Shown: positions 36,125-44,577, numbered from the stretch's first letter. The stretch: DNA of 64,000 nucleotides from Pseudomonas sp. (GCF_002796985.1 NZ_PEKX01000020.1:225197-289196), one strand, 5' to 3'. The notes: generated by a model not told the origin, from the letters alone. A program made the numbers and translations.

Positions 36125-36841
36125 GTGATTCAATTCGATATCGACCAGTGGAGTGCCTGGGCGCCGGGCCTGCCCACGATCGCCGACTGGCAGGGCTGGG
36201 CCAGCGAAGCGCGCTCGCCTGACGCCGACGCCCAGCCGGATGTCGCCTTCCTTCCCGCCATGCAACGCCGTCGCCTCAGCCCCCTGGCGCGTATGGTGTT
36301 CAGTGTCGCCTGGCCACTGGCCGACGGGCGGCCGCCGATGCCTCTGATCTTCGTCTCCCGCCACGGCGAAACCGGCCGCAGCCTGGAACTGCTGCGCGAA
36401 CTGGCCGTCGAACAACCATTGTCCCCGACCCAGTTCAGCCTCTCCGTGCACAACGCGGTGATTGGCCTATGGTCGATCCTGCGACAGGACAGCAGTGAAA
36501 TGTCGGCAATCGCCGGCGAACGCGACGGCCTGGAGCACGGCTTGCTGGAAGCCGCCACACTGCTCGCCGAAGGCGCGCCGGAAGTCCTGCTGGTGGTGGC
36601 CGAAGAGACGCCGCCCGAACTCTATGCGTCGTGGATCGACGATGTGCCCTTCTCCTACGCCGTGGCCCTGCGCCTGACGCGCGGCAGCGATTGGAGCCTG
36701 AGTCTTGCGGAAAACCGCGCACAGCTGGACGCGCCGCAATACCCCAACGCCCTGAACCTGGTGCGCGCGCTCGTCGAGCCCACCAGCCTGATCCATCACC
36801 CCTGGAAGAAGCGTCTATGGACCTGGCAACGCAACCACTGA
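36125..36841 (+). CDS. apeC: Half-length ketosynthase-like protein (ApeC-type chain length factor)
   Basis: A 238-residue protein matching the N-terminal half of a beta-ketoacyl synthase, as in the ApeC chain-length-factor-like partner of aryl polyene synthases. I choose GTG 36125 (MIQFDIDQWSAWAPGL) because this is where family similarity begins; an upstream ATG at 36044 gives a Pro/Arg-rich extension with no family look. The segment SLSVHNAVIGLWSIL and DGLEHGLLEAATLLAEGAPEVLLVVAEE correspond to thiolase-fold strands, but no nucleophilic Cys or His pair is present, so it cannot condense on its own. Known family members pair with the full ketosynthase ApeO. First gene of the cluster; it overlaps the next by 25 bases. 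Confidence 0.85.
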   Translation: MIQFDIDQWSAWAPGLPTIADWQGWASEARSPDADAQPDVAFLPAMQRRRLSPLARMVFSVAWPLADGRPPMPLIFVSRHGETGRSLELLRELAVEQPLSPTQFSLSVHNAVIGLWSILRQDSSEMSAIAGERDGLEHGLLEAATLLAEGAPEVLLVVAEETPPELYASWIDDVPFSYAVALRLTRGSDWSLSLAENRAQLDAPQYPNALNLVRALVEPTSLIHHPWKKRLWTWQRNH

Positions 36842-37629
36842 GCAAGCGCGCCGACGCTTGGCTGTGGCGCCTGTTCGCCACCGGCCTGTGCTTCGCCCTG
36901 TTCGGTATCGGCGGCCTGCTGCTGCGCGTGCTGGTGTTCCCGCTGCTGGCCCTGCTGCCCGGCGATGCCCTGCGCCGCCGCACCCGCGCACGCCAGACGG
37001 TGAGCCGGCTGTTCTGGCTGTTCGTGCAGATCATGCAGCGCAGCGGCGTGCTCACCTATGAGGTAGAGGGCATCGAGCGCCTGGGCCGACCGGGACAAAT
37101 GGTGATCGCCAACCACCCCTCGCTGATCGACGTGGTCTTCCTCATCGGCCTGATCCGCGACGCCAACTGCGTGGTCAAGCAGAGCCTGTTCGCCAACCCC
37201 TTCACCCGCGGCCCGGTGACGGCGGCGCAGTACATCAGCAACAACGGCAGCATGGACATGTTCGATGAGGCCGTGGACGCGTTGCAGCAGGGCCAGACCC
37301 TGATCGTCTTCCCCGAGGGCACCCGCACCACGCCGGGCAAGACCCCCGAATTCCATCGCGGCGCGGCGTCCATTGCCCTGCGCGGCGCCAGCGCGATCAC
37401 CCCGGTGACCATCACCGTCACCCCGACCACCCTGACCAAGGCCGAGCCCTGGTACAGCATTCCCGCCCGCCGCGTGCATTTCCGCCTGCGCGTGGGCGAG
37501 GACATCGATCCACGCCATTTCGCCAGCCAGGGCCCCGCCCCGGCGGCCTCACGCCGGCTCAATGCCTTTCTGCACCAGCATTTCACCAAGGAGCTCGCAA
37601 GAGATGAGCGATCTGCAACTGGAGATTAA
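36817..37629 (+). CDS. 1-acyl-glycerol-3-phosphate-type acyltransferase of the aryl polyene cluster
   Basis: A 270-residue PlsC-family membrane-associated acyltransferase. One hydrophobic segment lies at about 18-45 (LFATGLCFALFGIGGLLLRVLVFPLLALLPG). The acyltransferase block I reads VIANHPSLIDVVF (H-x4-D) near residue 95, and block III is FPEGTRTTPG near residue 165. ATG 36817 lies within the preceding gene, giving a 25-base overlap. In ape clusters a homolog (ApeD) is thought to help attach the polyene to a lipid; the direct substrate is inference. Confidence 0.9.
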   Translation: MDLATQPLSKRADAWLWRLFATGLCFALFGIGGLLLRVLVFPLLALLPGDALRRRTRARQTVSRLFWLFVQIMQRSGVLTYEVEGIERLGRPGQMVIANHPSLIDVVFLIGLIRDANCVVKQSLFANPFTRGPVTAAQYISNNGSMDMFDEAVDALQQGQTLIVFPEGTRTTPGKTPEFHRGAASIALRGASAITPVTITVTPTTLTKAEPWYSIPARRVHFRLRVGEDIDPRHFASQGPAPAASRRLNAFLHQHFTKELARDERSATGD

Positions 37630-37864
37630 ACAGCTGATCATCGACGCCCTCGGGCTCGAAGATATCGGCCCTGATGACATTGGCGCGCAGGACGCGCTGT
37701 TCGGCGACGGCCTCGGCCTGGATTCGGTGGACGCCCTGGAACTGGGCCTGGCCATCCAGAAACGCTACGGCATCAAGATCGACGCCGATGCCAAGGACAC
37801 CCGCCAGCACTTCGCCAACGTGGCGAGCCTGGCGGCCTTCGTGACCGCCCAGAAAGCCGCCTGA
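37604..37864 (+). CDS. apeE: Acyl carrier protein 1 (ApeE-like)
   Basis: An 86-residue acidic carrier protein. The phosphopantetheine attachment site is Ser41 in GLGLDSVDALEL. ATG 37604 has aaggag 11 bases upstream and overlaps the acyltransferase gene by 26 bases. It carries starter or growing chain during aryl polyene synthesis. Which of the two ACPs is loaded by the ligase cannot be told from sequence. Confidence 0.93.
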   Translation: MSDLQLEIKQLIIDALGLEDIGPDDIGAQDALFGDGLGLDSVDALELGLAIQKRYGIKIDADAKDTRQHFANVASLAAFVTAQKAA

Positions 37865-37875
37865 GAACGCCGACC

Positions 37876-38124
37876 ATGCAAACCCGTGAGGACATCTTCA
37901 ACACCCTGCGCGACGCCCTGGTCGAACTGTTCGAGCTGGAGCCGGAGCAGATCAGCCTCGACGCCAACCTGTACGAAGACCTGGAAATCGACAGCATCGA
38001 CGCCGTCGACCTGATCGACCACCTCAAGCGCCACACCGGCAAGAAAATCGCCGCCGAGGAATTCAAGTCGGTGCGCACCGTCGGTGATGTGGTCGAAGCG
38101 GTCTATCGCCTGGCCAACCCATGA
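37876..38124 (+). CDS. apeF: Acyl carrier protein 2 (ApeF-like)
   Basis: An 82-residue ACP, clearly different from ACP1: the attachment site is Ser40 in DLEIDSIDAVDLIDHL. It is followed by the membrane protein gene with a 4-base overlap (ATGA). Paired ACPs of this kind are a hallmark of aryl polyene and flexirubin/dialkylresorcinol-type clusters. Confidence 0.93.
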   Translation: MQTREDIFNTLRDALVELFELEPEQISLDANLYEDLEIDSIDAVDLIDHLKRHTGKKIAAEEFKSVRTVGDVVEAVYRLANP

Positions 38125-38666
38125 CCCGCCTGGTCGGGCTCGGCCTCCTGCTGGCCGGGTTGCTCTACCCGTTCGCGATCTACTTCGGCATCGATCACCT
38201 GTCGCCGAAGTTCTTCGCGTTGCTGCTGGGCGGCTTGTGGTTCGCCCGCAGCCTGGGCAGCGGGCAACGCCCCGGCCAACGCTGGATGGCGCTGGCCGCC
38301 GTGGCGTTCTGCATCGTGCTGTGGCTGTCCGACGAACCGCATCTGCTGCGCTGGTACCCGGTGCTGATCAGCGCGGGCCTGCTCTGCCTGTTCGCCCTCA
38401 GCCTGAAATTCGGCCCGCCGCTGGTGGAACGCCTGGCGCGCCTGCGCGAGCCGGAGCTACCGCCCCACGCAGTGCGCTATACACGCCGGGTCACCCAGGT
38501 CTGGGTGCTGTTTTTTCTCGGTAACGGCCTGATCGCCGCGGCCCTTACGCTATGGGCGCCGCTGGCCTGGTGGACGCTGTACAACGGCCTGATTTCCTAC
38601 CTGCTGATGGGCGTGCTGTTCGCCGTCGAGTGGCTGGTGCGGCAACGGGTCAGAGGTCAAGGATGA
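38121..38666 (+). CDS. COG4648-like integral membrane protein of the cluster
   Basis: A 181-residue protein with about five to six membrane segments (5-30, 37-50, 58-75, 78-100, 125-148, 150-172), and basic loops. Members of this family are found almost only in aryl polyene-type clusters (ApeG position), with no established biochemical role; a membrane anchor for the synthase or part of lipid transfer is plausible. Overlaps with both neighbours by 4 bases. Confidence 0.85.
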   Translation: MTRLVGLGLLLAGLLYPFAIYFGIDHLSPKFFALLLGGLWFARSLGSGQRPGQRWMALAAVAFCIVLWLSDEPHLLRWYPVLISAGLLCLFALSLKFGPPLVERLARLREPELPPHAVRYTRRVTQVWVLFFLGNGLIAAALTLWAPLAWWTLYNGLISYLLMGVLFAVEWLVRQRVRGQG

Positions 38667-40354
38667 AACCGATCGCCCTCGCCCGGCTGCTGCTGGAGTT
38701 GCCCGCCGGGCGTCCGCTGGCGCTGGAACCAATGCTGCTCGCCGACGACTTCGTGCAGCGCGCCTGTACCGTTGCCGGCGCCTTGCGCCAGCGCAACGCC
38801 CAGCGCGTGGCGATCCACCTGGAAGACGCCGCCGAACTGGCCATCGCCCTCTACGCCGCCTGGCTGGCGGGCGCCGAAGCCGTGCTACCGGCGGACAACC
38901 TCACCCACAGCCGCGAGCGCCTGGCCTCGCAGATCGACGCCTGGATCGGCGACCAGCCCGGCGACCTGCTGCTGGCCGACCTGAGCGGCCCGCCGCTGCC
39001 TGCGGCTCCTCTTGCACCTGAAGAGCTGGACCTCGACGCCTGCCGCCTGGTGCTCAGCACCTCCGGCTCCACTGGCGAACCCAAGCTGATCGGCAAGTCG
39101 CTGCGCCAACTGAGCAACGAAGTGCAGGTGCTGGAGAACCTCTGGGGCGCCGAACTGGGCGAGGCGCGCATCCTCGGCAGTGTCGCCGCGCAGCACATCT
39201 ACGGCCTGCTGTTCCGCGTGCTCTGGCCGCTGTCCGCCGGGCGCGCCTTCCTCCGTCGGCAGATTGCCTTCCCCGAAGACCTGCAACGCCTGAGCCTCGA
39301 CCAGCCGCGCTTCGCCTGGGTCGGCAGCCCGGCGCTGCTCAAGCGCATGGGCGACAACCTCGACTGGCCGGCGCTGCGCCCGGTGGTGCGGGTGTTCTCC
39401 TCCGGCGGCCCGCTGCCGGCCGAAGCCGGCGAACGGCTGCACGAACGCCTCGGCCAGGCCCCCACGGAAATCTACGGCAGCTCCGAGACCGGCGGCATCG
39501 CCTGGCGTCAGGGCGGCCAGCTCTGGCAGCCATTCGACGGCGTGAGCCTGAGCCAGGACGAGCACGGCGCGCTGCGCATCGAATCGACCTACCTGCCGCC
39601 CGGCGAAACCGAGCAGACCGCCGACGCCGCGCGCCTGTGCGCCGACGGCCGCTTCGAGCTGCTCGGCCGGCTGGACCGCATCGTCAAACTGGAAGAAAAA
39701 CGCATTTCCCTGCCGCAACTGGAAGCGGCGCTGGCCAAGCACCCCTTCGTCAGCGAAGCGCGCCTGGGCGTGGTCCAGGAGAATCGCGCCAGCCTCGGCG
39801 CGCTGGTCGCCCTGAGCGACGCCGGCCTGCATGAGCTGCGCAACGGCGGCCGCCGCGCGCTGACCCAGCGTCTGCGCGAACACCTCGCCGACCACTGCGA
39901 AGCCCTCGCCCTGCCGCGCCGCTGGCGCCTGCTACGGCGCCTGCCGGGCAACGCCCAGGGCAAGCTGGCGCAAAGCCTGGTGGACGAGTTGCTGCACGCG
40001 CCACGCAGCCTCGCCCCCGAAGTCCTGGCGCGCCGCGAGACGGAAGGCGAACAGCACTTCCAGCTGGAAATCCCCCCGGACCTCGCCTGCTTCCCCGGCC
40101 ATTTCCCCAAGGCCCCCGTGCTGCCGGGCGTGGTGCAGGTGCAGTGGGCACAGCAGCTGGGCCGCCAGGTATTCGACCTGCCGCCGCGCTTCGGCGGCAT
40201 GGAAGTGCTGAAGTTCCAGCAGTTGCTGCGACCGGGCGATACCTGCCAGTTGGCTCTGCGCTGGGACGCCGCGCGCGGCAAGCTGTACTTCGCCTTCACC
40301 CGTGGCGGGGCGGCCTGCTCCTCCGGGCGTATCCTCCTCGGAACAGACACATGA
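38663..40354 (+). CDS. Aryl-ACP ligase fused to a FabZ-like dehydratase (ApeH-ApeI fusion)
   Basis: A 563-residue two-domain enzyme. Residues 1 to about 455 are an ANL-superfamily adenylating ligase with the AMP motif STSGSTGEPK (132-141), YGSSETGGIA and the C-terminal NAQGKLAQ lysine. It should activate an aromatic acid and load it on an ACP. Residues about 465-563 are a single hotdog domain with CFPGHFPKAPVLPGV (catalytic His480) as in FabZ; the position of the FabZ Glu is a Gln here (VVQVQWAQ), consistent with the odd active site of ApeI-type dehydratases that need ApeP. In E. coli and Xenorhabdus these are, to my knowledge, two genes. Overlaps neighbours by 4 bases on each side. Confidence 0.88.
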   Translation: MKPIALARLLLELPAGRPLALEPMLLADDFVQRACTVAGALRQRNAQRVAIHLEDAAELAIALYAAWLAGAEAVLPADNLTHSRERLASQIDAWIGDQPGDLLLADLSGPPLPAAPLAPEELDLDACRLVLSTSGSTGEPKLIGKSLRQLSNEVQVLENLWGAELGEARILGSVAAQHIYGLLFRVLWPLSAGRAFLRRQIAFPEDLQRLSLDQPRFAWVGSPALLKRMGDNLDWPALRPVVRVFSSGGPLPAEAGERLHERLGQAPTEIYGSSETGGIAWRQGGQLWQPFDGVSLSQDEHGALRIESTYLPPGETEQTADAARLCADGRFELLGRLDRIVKLEEKRISLPQLEAALAKHPFVSEARLGVVQENRASLGALVALSDAGLHELRNGGRRALTQRLREHLADHCEALALPRRWRLLRRLPGNAQGKLAQSLVDELLHAPRSLAPEVLARRETEGEQHFQLEIPPDLACFPGHFPKAPVLPGVVQVQWAQQLGRQVFDLPPRFGGMEVLKFQQLLRPGDTCQLALRWDAARGKLYFAFTRGGAACSSGRILLGTDT

Positions 40355-41094
40355 ACACGCGCCCCTGCGCGGTCATCCCGGTGTACAACCACGAGCACGC
40401 GCTGCCCCAGGTGGTCGCCGAACTGCTCGCCGCCGGGCTGCCCTGCGTACTGGTCGACGACGCCTCCAGCCGCGAGTGCGCGGCGGTGATGGACCAGCTC
40501 GCCGCAGGCCGCGACACGTACCTGGTGCGCCTGCCGGTGAACCAGGGCAAGGGCGGCGCGGTGATGGCCGGCCTGCGCGAGGCCGCGCGCCTGGGCTTCA
40601 GCCATGCGCTGCAGGTGGACGCCGACGGCCAGCATGACCTGGGCGATGTACAGCGCTTCCTCGGCACATCCCGCGAGCACCCCGAGGCGCTGGTCTGCGG
40701 CTACCCGCAGTACGACGAGAGCGTGCCCAAGGGCCGTCTCTATGCGCGCTACCTGACCCACGTCTGGGTGTGGATCAACAGCCTGTCGCTGTCGATCCGC
40801 GACGGCATGTGCGGCTTCCGCGTCTACCCGCTCACCGCCACGCTGAAGCTGATCGACAGCACCACGCTGGGCAAGCGCATGGACTTCGACCCGGAAATCC
40901 TCGTCCGCCTGGCCTGGCGCAACCAGCCGATGCAGTGGCTGCCGACGAAGGTGCATTACCCGCTGGACGGCCTCTCGCACTTCCGCCTGTTCCACGACAA
41001 CGCGCTGATCTCCTCCATGCACGCCCGGCTGTTCTTCGGCATGCTCTGGCGCTCCCCGGCGATCCTCTGGCGCCGCCTGCGGAGCGCCGCGTGA
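40351..41094 (+). CDS. Family 2 glycosyltransferase
   Basis: A 247-residue GT-A fold enzyme related to dolichyl-phosphate-type and ApeJ-type transferases. It starts MNTRPCAVIPVYNHEHALP, has the Asp in VLVDDASS, the D-x-D motif in LQVDADGQHDL, and the acceptor-side motif GMCGFRVYP. There are no long membrane segments. Within the cluster it probably adds a sugar during assembly of the lipid to which the polyene is attached. ATGA overlap with the ligase, GTGA overlap with the acyltransferase. Confidence 0.9.
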   Translation: MNTRPCAVIPVYNHEHALPQVVAELLAAGLPCVLVDDASSRECAAVMDQLAAGRDTYLVRLPVNQGKGGAVMAGLREAARLGFSHALQVDADGQHDLGDVQRFLGTSREHPEALVCGYPQYDESVPKGRLYARYLTHVWVWINSLSLSIRDGMCGFRVYPLTATLKLIDSTTLGKRMDFDPEILVRLAWRNQPMQWLPTKVHYPLDGLSHFRLFHDNALISSMHARLFFGMLWRSPAILWRRLRSAA

Positions 41095-42020
41095 GCGCGC
41101 AGCACTGGGCGCAACAGCGCGAGCGCGGCAGCCTGCTGCTGATGCGCTTCACCGCCTGGGCGGCACGCACCTTCGGCCGGCGCCTGCTGTCGCCGCTGCT
41201 GCACCTGATCGTGCTGTACTTCTTCCTCTTCGGCGCCCGTGCGCGCGGTGCCATCCGCGAGTACCAGCAGCGCCTGGCGCAACACAGCGGCGACGCTTCG
41301 CTGAGCCCGAGCACCGGCCGCGTGTTCGGTCAGTTCATGGCTTTTGCCGACGCCATCCTCGACAAGCTCGACGTCTGGGCCGGTCGCCTGGATGTCTCCA
41401 GTATCGAACTGAACGACCCGCACAACCTGCGCGCGCAACTGCGCAGCGGCCGTGGCCAACTGCTGGTGGGCGCGCACCTGGGCAACCTCGAAGTCTGCCG
41501 CGCGCTGGCCGAGCTGGGCGAAAAGGTGCGGATGAACGTGCTGGTGCACACCCGCCACGCCGAGCAGTTCAACCAGCTGCTGGGCGAATCCGGCGCCAGC
41601 CACCTGCGGCTGATCCAGGTGAGCGAGCTGGACCCGGCGATCATGCTGCAGCTCTCCCAGCGCCTGGACGCCGGCGAATGGCTGGCGATCGCCGGCGACC
41701 GCATTCCGCTGCACGGCGGGCGCAACGTCGAGGTCGACTTCCTCGGTGCGCCGGCCGCCTTCCCGCAGGGGCCCTGGTTGCTCGCCGGGCTGCTGCAATG
41801 CCCAGCCAACCTGATGTTCTGCCTGAAGGAAGAAGGGCACTACCGCGTGCACCTGGAGCCCTTCGCCGAGCGCATCCAGTGGCGCCGCAGCAACCGCGCC
41901 GAGGTCCTGAAACACTGGACCCAGCGCTACGCCCAACGCCTGGAACACTACTGCCTGCGCGCGCCGCAGCAGTGGTTCAACTTCTACCCGTTCTGGAAAG
42001 CCCATGACGACAGCCACTGA
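41091..42020 (+). CDS. LpxL/HtrB-type acyltransferase
   Basis: A 309-residue lysophospholipid/lipid A-type acyltransferase. GTG 41091 overlaps the previous stop (GTGA). One membrane segment lies at about 33-52 (LLSPLLHLIVLYFFLFGA). The catalytic motif is GAHLGNLEVCR (H-x4-E), followed by IAGDRIPLHGGRN, which keeps the GDR motif of the family. In reference ape clusters I recall a glycosyltransferase-acyltransferase fusion (ApeJ); here the two parts are separate, coupled genes. It likely acylates the lipid carrier or transfers the polyene chain. Confidence 0.88.
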   Translation: MSAQHWAQQRERGSLLLMRFTAWAARTFGRRLLSPLLHLIVLYFFLFGARARGAIREYQQRLAQHSGDASLSPSTGRVFGQFMAFADAILDKLDVWAGRLDVSSIELNDPHNLRAQLRSGRGQLLVGAHLGNLEVCRALAELGEKVRMNVLVHTRHAEQFNQLLGESGASHLRLIQVSELDPAIMLQLSQRLDAGEWLAIAGDRIPLHGGRNVEVDFLGAPAAFPQGPWLLAGLLQCPANLMFCLKEEGHYRVHLEPFAERIQWRRSNRAEVLKHWTQRYAQRLEHYCLRAPQQWFNFYPFWKAHDDSH

Positions 42021-43545
42021 AACGCCGGTTTTCGGCCAAGGCCACCTGAGCATCGAACAGATCGTCGCCCTCGCCGAGCGCCGCGTTGAAAGCCGCCTGG
42101 ACGATGACGCCGAGTTCCGCGCGCGGATCGCCCGTGGCGCGCAGTTCCTCGACACCCTGCTGGACAAGGAAGGCGTGATCTACGGCGTCACCACCGGCTA
42201 CGGCGACTCCTGCGTGGTGGCCGTGCCGCTGGAGCACGTCGAGGCCCTGCCGCAGCACCTGTTCACCTTCCATGGCTGCGGCCTGGGCAAGCTGCTGGAG
42301 CCGGCCGCCGTGCGCGCCGTGCTCGCCGCGCGCCTGCGCTCGTTGAGCCACGGGGTTTCCGGCGTGCGCCTGGAACTGCTGGAGCGCCTGCATGCCTTCC
42401 TCGCACACGACATCCTGCCGCTGATCCCCGAAGAGGGCTCGGTGGGCGCCAGCGGCGACCTCACGCCGCTGTCCTACGTCGCCGCGACCCTCGCCGGCGA
42501 GCGTGAAGTGCTGTGGCGCGGCGAGCGTCGCAGCGCCGCCGAGGTCCACGCCGAGCTGGGCTGGCAGCCGCTGGTGCTGCGGCCCAAGGAGGCACTGGCG
42601 TTGATGAACGGCACGGCGGTGATGACCGGGCTGGCCTGCCTCGCGTACTCGCGCGCCGACTACCTGCTCAAGCTGGCCACCCGCATCACCGCACTGAACG
42701 TCATCGCCCTGCAAGGCAACCCGGAACACTTCGACGCGCGTCTGTTCGCCGCCAAGCCGCATCCGGGGCAGATGCAGGTCGCCGCGTGGATTCGTCAGGA
42801 CCTCGCCATCGACGCACCGACACCGCCGCTGCACCGTCTGCAGGACCGCTACTCGCTGCGCTGCGCACCTCACGTGCTGGGGGTGCTGGCCGACAGCCTG
42901 GGCCTGCTGCGGCAGTTCATCGAGATCGAACTGAACAGCGCCAACGACAACCCGATCATCGACGCCGAGGACGAGCGTGTGCTCCATGGCGGGCACTTCT
43001 ACGGCGGGCACATCGCCTTCGCCATGGACAGCCTGAAGAACCTCGTGGCCAACGTCGCCGACCTGCTCGACCGGCAGCTCGCGCTGCTGGTGGACACCCG
43101 CTACAACCATGGCCTGCCGAGCAACCTGTCCGGCGCGCCGGCCGATCGCGCGATGATCAACCACGGCTTCAAGGCCGTGCAGATCGGCGCCAGCGCCTGG
43201 ACCGCCGAGGCGCTGAAAAACAGCATGCCGGCGAGCGTGTTCTCGCGCTCCACCGAGTGCCACAACCAGGACAAGGTGAGCATGGGCACCATCGCCGCGC
43301 GCGATGCCCTGCGCAGCCTGGATTTGACCGAACAGGTCGCCGCTGCCGCCCTGCTGGCCGCGCAACAGGGCGTCTGGCTGCGTTGCGGCGAAGCCGGTGC
43401 GCGCCCACTGCCGGCGCCGCTGGGCGGCATGCACGAGCAGCTCGGCCGGGACTTCCCGCCGCTGATCGAGGACCGCGCGCTGGAAGGCGAGCTGCGCCTG
43501 TGCCTGGAGCGCATCCGCGCGCGCCATTGGGGGCTCTATGCGTAA
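42004..43545 (+). CDS. Aromatic amino acid ammonia-lyase (HAL/TAL/PAL family)
   Basis: A 513-residue MIO enzyme that removes ammonia from His, Tyr or Phe. The MIO-forming triad is Ala149-Ser150-Gly151 in EEGSVGASGDLTPLSY, and catalytic Tyr60 lies in IYGVTTGYGDS. The usual C-terminal motifs NSANDNP and FSRSTECHNQDKVSMGT are present. The selectivity pair, aligned by eye, is Phe89-His90 (FTFHGCGLG), neither the His-Leu of bacterial TAL nor the Ser-His of HutH. No other hut gene is near, and the lyase sits between the acyltransferase and thioesterase of the pigment cluster, so supply of a cinnamate or 4-coumarate starter is the most likely role. Overlaps both neighbours. Confidence 0.93.
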   Translation: MTTATETPVFGQGHLSIEQIVALAERRVESRLDDDAEFRARIARGAQFLDTLLDKEGVIYGVTTGYGDSCVVAVPLEHVEALPQHLFTFHGCGLGKLLEPAAVRAVLAARLRSLSHGVSGVRLELLERLHAFLAHDILPLIPEEGSVGASGDLTPLSYVAATLAGEREVLWRGERRSAAEVHAELGWQPLVLRPKEALALMNGTAVMTGLACLAYSRADYLLKLATRITALNVIALQGNPEHFDARLFAAKPHPGQMQVAAWIRQDLAIDAPTPPLHRLQDRYSLRCAPHVLGVLADSLGLLRQFIEIELNSANDNPIIDAEDERVLHGGHFYGGHIAFAMDSLKNLVANVADLLDRQLALLVDTRYNHGLPSNLSGAPADRAMINHGFKAVQIGASAWTAEALKNSMPASVFSRSTECHNQDKVSMGTIAARDALRSLDLTEQVAAAALLAAQQGVWLRCGEAGARPLPAPLGGMHEQLGRDFPPLIEDRALEGELRLCLERIRARHWGLYA

Positions 43546-43975
43546 GGCCGGAGTGCTGCAGGCCGAGGTGGAAATCCTCGTGCCGTTCTTCGATGTGGAC
43601 ATGATGGAAGTGGTCTGGCACGGGCACTACGTCAAATACCTGGAAGTCGCGCGCTGCGCCCTGCTCGACAAACTCGACCACAACTATTCGCAGATGCGCG
43701 AGGCTGGCTACGCCTGGCCGGTGATCGACCTGCAACTGCGCTACGTGCGCGGCGCGCGCTTCGGCCAGCGCATCAGCGTGCGCGCCGACCTGGTGGAGTG
43801 GGAGAACCGCCTGAAGATCAACTACCTGATCAGCGACGCCGAAACCGGCGAGCGCCTGACCCGCGCCAGCAGCACCCAGGTCGCCGTGGAGATCGCCAGC
43901 CGCGAGATGCAGATGGCCTCGCCCGCCGTGTTCATCGACGCCGTGCAGCGCGCCCTGGAGGCCGAAGCATGCTGA
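43538..43975 (+). CDS. 4HBT-family acyl-CoA/ACP thioesterase (ApeK-like)
   Basis: A 145-residue hotdog thioesterase. The catalytic segment VPFFDVDMMEVVWHGHYVKYLE contains Asp21 in the position of the 4-hydroxybenzoyl-CoA thioesterase nucleophile or base and the conserved HxxY after it. In the cluster it may release or edit aryl-polyene thioesters. Overlaps the lyase gene by 8 bases and the LolA-like gene by 7. Confidence 0.9.
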   Translation: MRKAGVLQAEVEILVPFFDVDMMEVVWHGHYVKYLEVARCALLDKLDHNYSQMREAGYAWPVIDLQLRYVRGARFGQRISVRADLVEWENRLKINYLISDAETGERLTRASSTQVAVEIASREMQMASPAVFIDAVQRALEAEAC

Positions 43976-44577
43976 ACCGCGCCCTGCTCGTCTGCGGTCT
44001 GCTGACTCTTTTCATCGAGAGCATCCCTCTGGCCCACGCCTTCGACCTGCCGCAACTGGCCGCGCAGCTCGGCAAGCCGGCGGTGGTGCGCGGCGAGTTC
44101 ATCCAGGAGAAGCACCTGCGCTCGCTGCCGCAACCGCTGGTGAGCAAGGGCCACTTCGTCCTCGCCAAGCAGCACGGGCTGCTCTGGCTGCTGCAAGCGC
44201 CACTCAAGCAGGATTACCGCATCGATGACCAGGGCATCGCCCGGCGCGACGCCAACGGCTGGCAGCAACTGCCGCAACGCAGCGCCAGCGCGCAGCAGAA
44301 CCGCCTGTTCCTCGCCGTGCTGGAAGGTGACAGCAGCGGCCTGCAACGCGACTTCGACCTCGCCCTGAGCGGCGAGGCGAACGACTGGCAGCTCACCCTG
44401 ACGCCACGCGCCGTGCTGCTCAAGCAGATCTTCGACAGCATCGAGATTGCCGGCGGCGAACTGGTGCAGCGTATCGAACTGCACGAAGCCCAGGGCGACC
44501 GCACCGTGCTGCGCATGACCAGCAGCCAGCCCGGCGACAGCTTGACCGATGCGGAGCGCAGTGACTTTGCCCGCTGA
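43969..44577 (+). CDS. LolA-like periplasmic lipid carrier
   Basis: A 202-residue secreted protein. A signal peptide (MLNRALLVCGLLTLFIESIP..AHA, cleaved before FDLPQ) is followed by a LolA/LolB-like beta domain: VVRGEFIQEKHLRSLPQPLVSKGHF, LLWLLQAPLKQDYRID and later strands. Homologs in ape clusters are thought to carry the lipid-linked polyene through the periplasm. Start ATG 43969 overlaps the thioesterase end. Confidence 0.88.
   Translation: MLNRALLVCGLLTLFIESIPLAHAFDLPQLAAQLGKPAVVRGEFIQEKHLRSLPQPLVSKGHFVLAKQHGLLWLLQAPLKQDYRIDDQGIARRDANGWQQLPQRSASAQQNRLFLAVLEGDSSGLQRDFDLALSGEANDWQLTLTPRAVLLKQIFDSIEIAGGELVQRIELHEAQGDRTVLRMTSSQPGDSLTDAERSDFAR

Noticed and set aside
42004..43545. Annotation as hutH for histidine degradation
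   Set aside because: No hutU, hutI, hutG or hutC nearby, the selectivity residues differ from HutH, and the gene overlaps polyene genes on both sides.
41977..43602. Long antisense frame over the ammonia-lyase gene
   Set aside because: Same reason: mirror of a well-supported MIO enzyme gene, no independent start signal or motif.
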